Positions 60,406-64,000 of a stretch of DNA of 64,000 nucleotides are shown piece after piece. The notes under the pieces are model-generated. The model made no database searches and had not been told where the DNA came from. It was given only the letters and a program-made list of their open reading frames with translations. Source of the DNA: an uncultured Bacilli bacterium. Its GTDB lineage: Bacteria > Bacillota_I > Bacilli_A > RF39 > UBA660. Each line of letters starts with the position of its first letter. Position 1 is the stretch's first letter. A program made the translations under genes and the position numbers. The DNA is taken from positions 1-64,000 of the forward strand of contig CAKOPC010000002.1 in NCBI GenBank assembly GCA_934098705.1, given 5' to 3'.

Positions 60406-61299
60406 TTACTTAAAAAGTTCTAAAATATCATAAAATTCTTTAGGAGGCATAGCTTCTATATATATTTCTTTTTTTGTTATAGGGTGAATAAATCTTATAC
60501 TTTGAGAGTGAAGCATCTGTCCAAAAGATGGATTAAATATCTTTCTATTACCATATACATTATCATTTACAACTGGATGTCCTATGTAATTTAAGTGAAC
60601 TCTTATTTGATGAGTTCTACCAGTTTTAAGTTTACATTTTATTAAAGTTGCTTCCTTATATCTTTCTAAAACTGTAAAATAAGTTATGGCATCTTTAGCA
60701 TTTATATCTGTAACCATATATTTTTGACGATTTTTAATATCTCTTCCAAGTGGAGCATCAATACAACCACTATCATGTTTTAAAACACCCCAAACTAAAC
60801 AAAGATAATTTCTTTCAACCTTTTTATTTTTTATCATGTTAGATAACATTTCATGAATCTTATCATTTTTAGCAACAACCATAACACCACTTGTATCCTT
60901 ATCAAGTCTATGCACAATACCTGGTCTTACACTATCCTTATTACTTACTCCATCATTAAAATAATATAAAAGTCCTTGTGATAAAGTATTATGATAATTG
61001 CCTGGAGCAGGATGCACAACAACCCCACTTTGTTTATTTATAATTGCTAAATATTCATCTTCATATAAAATATCTATATCTAATTTCTCAGGTTTTAAAT
61101 AGGAAATATCCTCCTCCTCTTCCTTATAAGTTATAATATCTCCATTCTTTACTTTATAACTTTCTTTACAAAGTTTACCATTTACCTTTACATTACCATT
61201 TTTTATCATTTCTTTTATTTTAGTTCTTGAAATATCACTATTATTTTTTAAATATACATCAAGTCTTATATCATTATCTATTACTACAACTTCTTTCAT
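60406..61299 (-). CDS. rluD: RluD-like 23S rRNA pseudouridine synthase
   Basis: 297 residues. An S4-type RNA-binding domain (about 12-75) precedes the RluA/RluD catalytic domain, whose Asp lies in HRLDKDTSGVMVVAKN. KTGRTHQIRVHL and GHPVVNDNVYG complete the signature. It probably modifies 23S rRNA helix 69. It overlaps lspA by 26 bp in the same operon, a frequent pairing in Firmicutes. Confidence 0.93.
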   Translation of the reverse strand: MKEVVVIDNDIRLDVYLKNNSDISRTKIKEMIKNGNVKVNGKLCKESYKVKNGDIITYKEEEEDISYLKPEKLDIDILYEDEYLAIINKQSGVVVHPAPGNYHNTLSQGLLYYFNDGVSNKDSVRPGIVHRLDKDTSGVMVVAKNDKIHEMLSNMIKNKKVERNYLCLVWGVLKHDSGCIDAPLGRDIKNRQKYMVTDINAKDAITYFTVLERYKEATLIKCKLKTGRTHQIRVHLNYIGHPVVNDNVYGNRKIFNPSFGQMLHSQSIRFIHPITKKEIYIEAMPPKEFYDILELFK

Positions 61300-61774
61300 G
61301 TTTGTCCTCCATTAAAATATTAATAATTAAAATTATTCCCCCAACAACTATAAAAACATCTGCAAAATTAAATATAGGGAAGTAATAACTTCCAAATTTA
61401 AAACTTAAAAAATCTATTACATAACCATTAAAACATCTATCAAATAAATTACCTAAAATGCCCCCTATCATTAAAGAATAGGACATAATTTGTAAAACGT
61501 TTAAATCCTTTTTTAATAAAAACTTATTGATTAGTAAAAGTGATACTATAGCGGTAATAATTAAAATAATAGTATTATTAGGAAACATACTAAAAGCTGC
61601 ACCATTATTAGTTACATAATCTATATAAAAGAAATTCTTTATAACTTCCTTTTTAAATAAAACGTTACCACATCTTACAATAAAGTACTTTGTTATTATA
61701 TCAAAAACAAAAAAAAGAATTGCAAAACCATATACCACCACATAATCTTTATACTTATCATATAATTTTGACAT
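61274..61774 (-). CDS. lspA: Lipoprotein signal peptidase
   Basis: 166 residues with four membrane helices. The aspartyl catalytic pair is in GNLFDRCFNGYVIDFLSF and FNFADVFIV, and TNNGAAFSMF supplies another family block. It cleaves prolipoproteins after diacylglyceryl transfer; at least two lipoprotein genes occur in this window. It is upstream of rluD with overlap. Confidence 0.95.
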   Translation of the reverse strand: MSKLYDKYKDYVVVYGFAILFFVFDIITKYFIVRCGNVLFKKEVIKNFFYIDYVTNNGAAFSMFPNNTIILIITAIVSLLLINKFLLKKDLNVLQIMSYSLMIGGILGNLFDRCFNGYVIDFLSFKFGSYYFPIFNFADVFIVVGGIILIINILMEDKHERSCSNR

Positions 61775-61817
61775 AATATCACCTCAAATAGTAGTATACC
61801 ATAATTTATTAATTTAA

Positions 61818-62042
61818 TTAACTATTTTTAACAAGTATAACATCAGTTCCAATTCTTTCTATTCTATCCCAAGTTATTTCTTTTTCTTCTTGTTTACCCA
61901 TTTTAAACATTCCTTTACTTATTGGTTCTGTTATTAAAGATATAAGATGCCCTGCACTATCTAATTTAACATCTATTATATTACCTATTTTATTACCATT
62001 TAAATCAATTATATCTTTATGTTGAAGTTCTGATAAACGCAT
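61818..62042 (-). CDS. YlmC/YmxH-family PRC-barrel protein
   Basis: 74 residues from ATG 62042 (AGGTGA 5 nt upstream; a GTG at 62051 overlaps that site). The N-terminal RLSELQHKDIIDLNGNKIG and the EITWDRIERIGTDVILV end match the short YlmC/YmxH family associated with sporulation genes in Bacillus, though not restricted to spore formers. Function unknown. It lies between trxB and lspA. Confidence 0.8.
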   Translation of the reverse strand: MRLSELQHKDIIDLNGNKIGNIIDVKLDSAGHLISLITEPISKGMFKMGKQEEKEITWDRIERIGTDVILVKNS

Positions 62043-62070
62043 AATTATCACCTATTAATATATATGAAAA

Positions 62071-62098
62071 AAATAGATAAAACATTTCTATCTATTTT
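62071..62098 (-). terminator. Terminator after trxB
   Basis: AATAGATA pairs with TATCTATT, followed by T residues on the minus strand. Confidence 0.7.
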
Positions 62099-62973
62099 AA
62101 GTAATTAATAACTTGTAATGCTGCTATAGTACCATCACTTGTTGCAGTTGTAAGTTGTCTTACCTTTTTATAAGTACAATCACCTGCGGCAAAAATACCA
62201 TCTACATTTGTTTTACAATCTATAGTCTTTATATAACCATCATCTGTAAGATTTACTAACCCTTTAAATATATCATTACAAGGCTCAAGTCCTATCGATA
62301 TAAACATACCATCTGCCTTTAATGTATCTTTATCATTTATAATAACTGAAGATAAAGCATCATCTCCATTTATTTTTGTGATTTTTGATGATAATAAAAT
62401 CTTTATATTAGATATTTTTTTTATTTCCTCTATTAATTTCTCTTCTCCTGTTAATTTATCAAGATTTTGGACCATGTAAACATTTTTACAAATAGAAGAT
62501 AAAGAAATAGCATTAATAAGAGCCGTATTGCCTCCCCCTACAACTATTACATCTTTTCCTTTATAAAAAGCCCCATCACAAGTAACACAAAAATGTATTC
62601 CCTTTCCTATTAAATTATCTTCATTTTCTAAATTTAATTTTCTATGTGAAACTCCAGTTGCAATTATAATTGTTTTTGAAAAATAAGTATTATCATCTGT
62701 TACAACCTTTTTAGTATCCCCATCCAATACCTTTAAAACAGTACCTATCTCAAAAGAAACGCCAAGATCTTCTACCTGTTTAAAAACATTATCTACCAAA
62801 GATGCCCCTTTTATATCAGGACATCCTGGGTAATTTGAAACTTTGGGAGATGAGGATATTTGTCCCCCAATAGTTTCTTTTTCTATAATTAAACACTTAA
62901 GATTTGCTCTTGCAAGATATATAGAAGCGGTCATACCAGCCATTCCGCATCCTATAATTATACAGTCATACAT
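62092..62973 (-). CDS. trxB: Thioredoxin reductase
   Basis: 293 residues. An FAD/NAD(P)H flavoenzyme that reduces thioredoxin-like proteins. Seen: IIIGCGMAGMTASIYLARA, the redox site FCVTCDGAFYKG, the NAD(P)H motif VVGGGNTALINAISL, and the C-terminal FAD block FAAGDCTYKKVRQLTTA. It begins 3 bp after the stop of nrdD, which ends in a fused glutaredoxin-like domain. That fused domain is a natural electron acceptor, so both genes likely form one pathway. Confidence 0.92.
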   Translation of the reverse strand: MYDCIIIGCGMAGMTASIYLARANLKCLIIEKETIGGQISSSPKVSNYPGCPDIKGASLVDNVFKQVEDLGVSFEIGTVLKVLDGDTKKVVTDDNTYFSKTIIIATGVSHRKLNLENEDNLIGKGIHFCVTCDGAFYKGKDVIVVGGGNTALINAISLSSICKNVYMVQNLDKLTGEEKLIEEIKKISNIKILLSSKITKINGDDALSSVIINDKDTLKADGMFISIGLEPCNDIFKGLVNLTDDGYIKTIDCKTNVDGIFAAGDCTYKKVRQLTTATSDGTIAALQVINYLK

Positions 62974-62976
62974 AAA

Positions 62977-64000
62977 TTATGCCTCTTCTGTAAACTTCTT
63001 TATATTTGATAAATTAACAATATTAGTTGCAACACCATTTTTTATAACAACTAAAGTTGGAGCCTGTTTTACATTATATTTTTTAGTTAAATCAACATCT
63101 TCTTCAGCATCTACAAATTCATATTTTATATGTTTTTTATCAAGAAGTGTTTTAGCTACTTTACAATTAGGACATGTTTTAGTACCAAATAACATAATTT
63201 TATCTTCTTCATTATGACATTTTTCATGATGACAATCTAAATTATATTCTTTTCTCATTTCAAATTCTTTTGTTTTACCAGCATTCCAGTTTTTTATTGG
63301 TCTATAATATCCAGTTATTCTACTATAAACTTCTGTTTCACAACCACATTTAGGACATTTATAAACTTCTCCAGTTATATAGCCATGATTTTTACATACT
63401 GAGTATGTTGGAGATATTGTGTAATATGGTAATTTATAATTATTAGCTATAGTTTTAACAAGGTTAGCAGCACTTTTCCAGCCATCTAATCTTTCTCCTA
63501 AGAAAGCATGGAATACTGTACCTGATGTATATAAAGTTTGAAGTTCATCTTGTATATCTAACGCTTCAAATAAATCTTCTGTATAACCAACAGGTAAATG
63601 AGAACTATTAGTATAATATGGTGTATCATCATTAGATGCTGTAATGATATCTTTAAACATTTCCTTATCTTTTTTAGCAAGTCTATAAGAAGTTGATTCA
63701 GCTGGTGTTGCTTCAAGATTATATAAATCACCATACTCTTCTTGATAATCAGCAAGCTTTTCTCTCATATAATTTAATACATCTTTAGTAAATTCTTGTG
63801 CTTCTTTATTAGTTAAATCTTTTTTAATCCAAGAAGCATTTAAACAAGCTTCATTCATACCAACAAGTCCAATAGTTGAAAAATGATTACTAAATGTTTT
63901 TAAATATCTCTTAGTATAAGGATATAATCCCTCTTCAAGTAATTTTGATATTACATTTCTCTTTATCTTTAAACTACGTGCTGCAATATCCATAATTTTT
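62977..64000 (-). CDS. nrdD: Anaerobic ribonucleotide reductase with fused redoxin domain, N-terminus outside window
   Basis: The visible part is the C-terminal portion (about 340 residues), and the frame stays open to the right edge. NrdD reduces ribonucleoside triphosphates anaerobically with a glycyl radical. Zinc-site cysteines (CKNHG ... CPKCGCE) precede the radical segment SRITGYYRPIKNWNAGK. After this the protein continues with a linker, LDCHHEKCHNEEDK, and a glutaredoxin/thioredoxin fold of about 75 residues with TKTCPNCKVAKTLLD and VKQAPTLVVIKNG. The fusion plus adjacent trxB suggests thiol- rather than formate-dependent reduction. Confidence 0.93.
   Translation of the reverse strand, partial: KIMDIAARSLKIKRNVISKLLEEGLYPYTKRYLKTFSNHFSTIGLVGMNEACLNASWIKKDLTNKEAQEFTKDVLNYMREKLADYQEEYGDLYNLEATPAESTSYRLAKKDKEMFKDIITASNDDTPYYTNSSHLPVGYTEDLFEALDIQDELQTLYTSGTVFHAFLGERLDGWKSAANLVKTIANNYKLPYYTISPTYSVCKNHGYITGEVYKCPKCGCETEVYSRITGYYRPIKNWNAGKTKEFEMRKEYNLDCHHEKCHNEEDKIMLFGTKTCPNCKVAKTLLDKKHIKYEFVDAEEDVDLTKKYNVKQAPTLVVIKNGVATNIVNLSNIKKFTEEA

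Noticed and set aside
1..64000. Mycoplasma-type code with UGA as tryptophan
   Set aside because: Several genes end in TGA at places consistent with their families (murT, the 66-residue gene before the relaxase), and Trp is written as TGG.
1..64000. CRISPR arrays
   Set aside because: No series of regularly spaced identical repeats was seen; the short repeated words near 8986-9025 are too few and uneven.

Overview
The window comes from the chromosome of a very AT-rich, Gram-positive-type bacterium, most like the uncultured gut Bacilli/Mollicutes-related lineages (RF39-like). The reasons are Firmicutes-style replication loaders (DnaB, DnaI), RNase J, MurT/GatD, FtsA/FtsZ, a lipoteichoic-acid-synthase-like enzyme, LspA, GatCAB, and small proteins of sporulation-associated families (SpoVIF-like, YlmC/YmxH-like). 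UGA is a normal stop (for example murT and the gene before the relaxase), so the code is not the mycoplasma one. No species is claimed.

Layout. 1-6.4 kb: host genes (pilin/TasA-like stub, dnaI with an RNHCP protein, dnaB, a LysM protein, a membrane thioredoxin) and tRNA-Gly. About 6.5-19.5 kb: accessory DNA made of two nested elements. The outer, mobilizable element has a large serine recombinase, a probable oriT and a MobV/Pre relaxase. Its recombinase gene is cut in two at the RVST|EDQ catalytic-motif codons by an 8.8-kb inner element (about 6970-15758). The inner element carries its own serine recombinase, an excisionase-like protein, a RepL-like protein, an XRE regulator and several unknown genes. 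The two junctions share ACT. Joining the element ends on paper gives an imperfect palindrome of the kind expected for a serine-integrase attP, and joining the flanks restores an intact recombinase reading frame. 19.5-24.5 kb: an HExxH protein, a MerR regulator, a lipoprotein, a LURP-one-like membrane protein and small structured loci, including a possible type I toxin-antitoxin pair.

24.6-50.4 kb: mostly host genes in minus-strand operons. They cover DNA alkylation repair (tag, ogt), an ABC exporter, LTA-synthase-like/YihY/GGDEF envelope and signalling genes, gatCAB, ruvAB, a SpoVIF-like gene, der, tig, the murT-gatD pair on the plus strand, and ftsA-ftsZ. The GatD copy lacks both the catalytic Cys and His.

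50.5-52.2 kb: a compact type II restriction-modification system with an MT-A70-type methylase, a C-protein regulator and a 202-residue endonuclease. The endonuclease matches MunI in length and in the positions of its active-site residues. A by-eye scan found no CAATTG (the MunI site) in the whole 64 kb, which fits an active or long-standing CAATTG-specific system.

52.2-64 kb: PAP2 phosphatase, a LiaF-like/DUF4097 pair, a thiol-redox and Fe-S cluster (CcdA-like, thioredoxin, cysteine desulfurase), an endonuclease III-like glycosylase, RNase J, RluD, LspA, a YlmC-like protein, thioredoxin reductase, and the 3' part of an anaerobic ribonucleotide reductase with a glutaredoxin-like domain fused after its glycyl-radical region.
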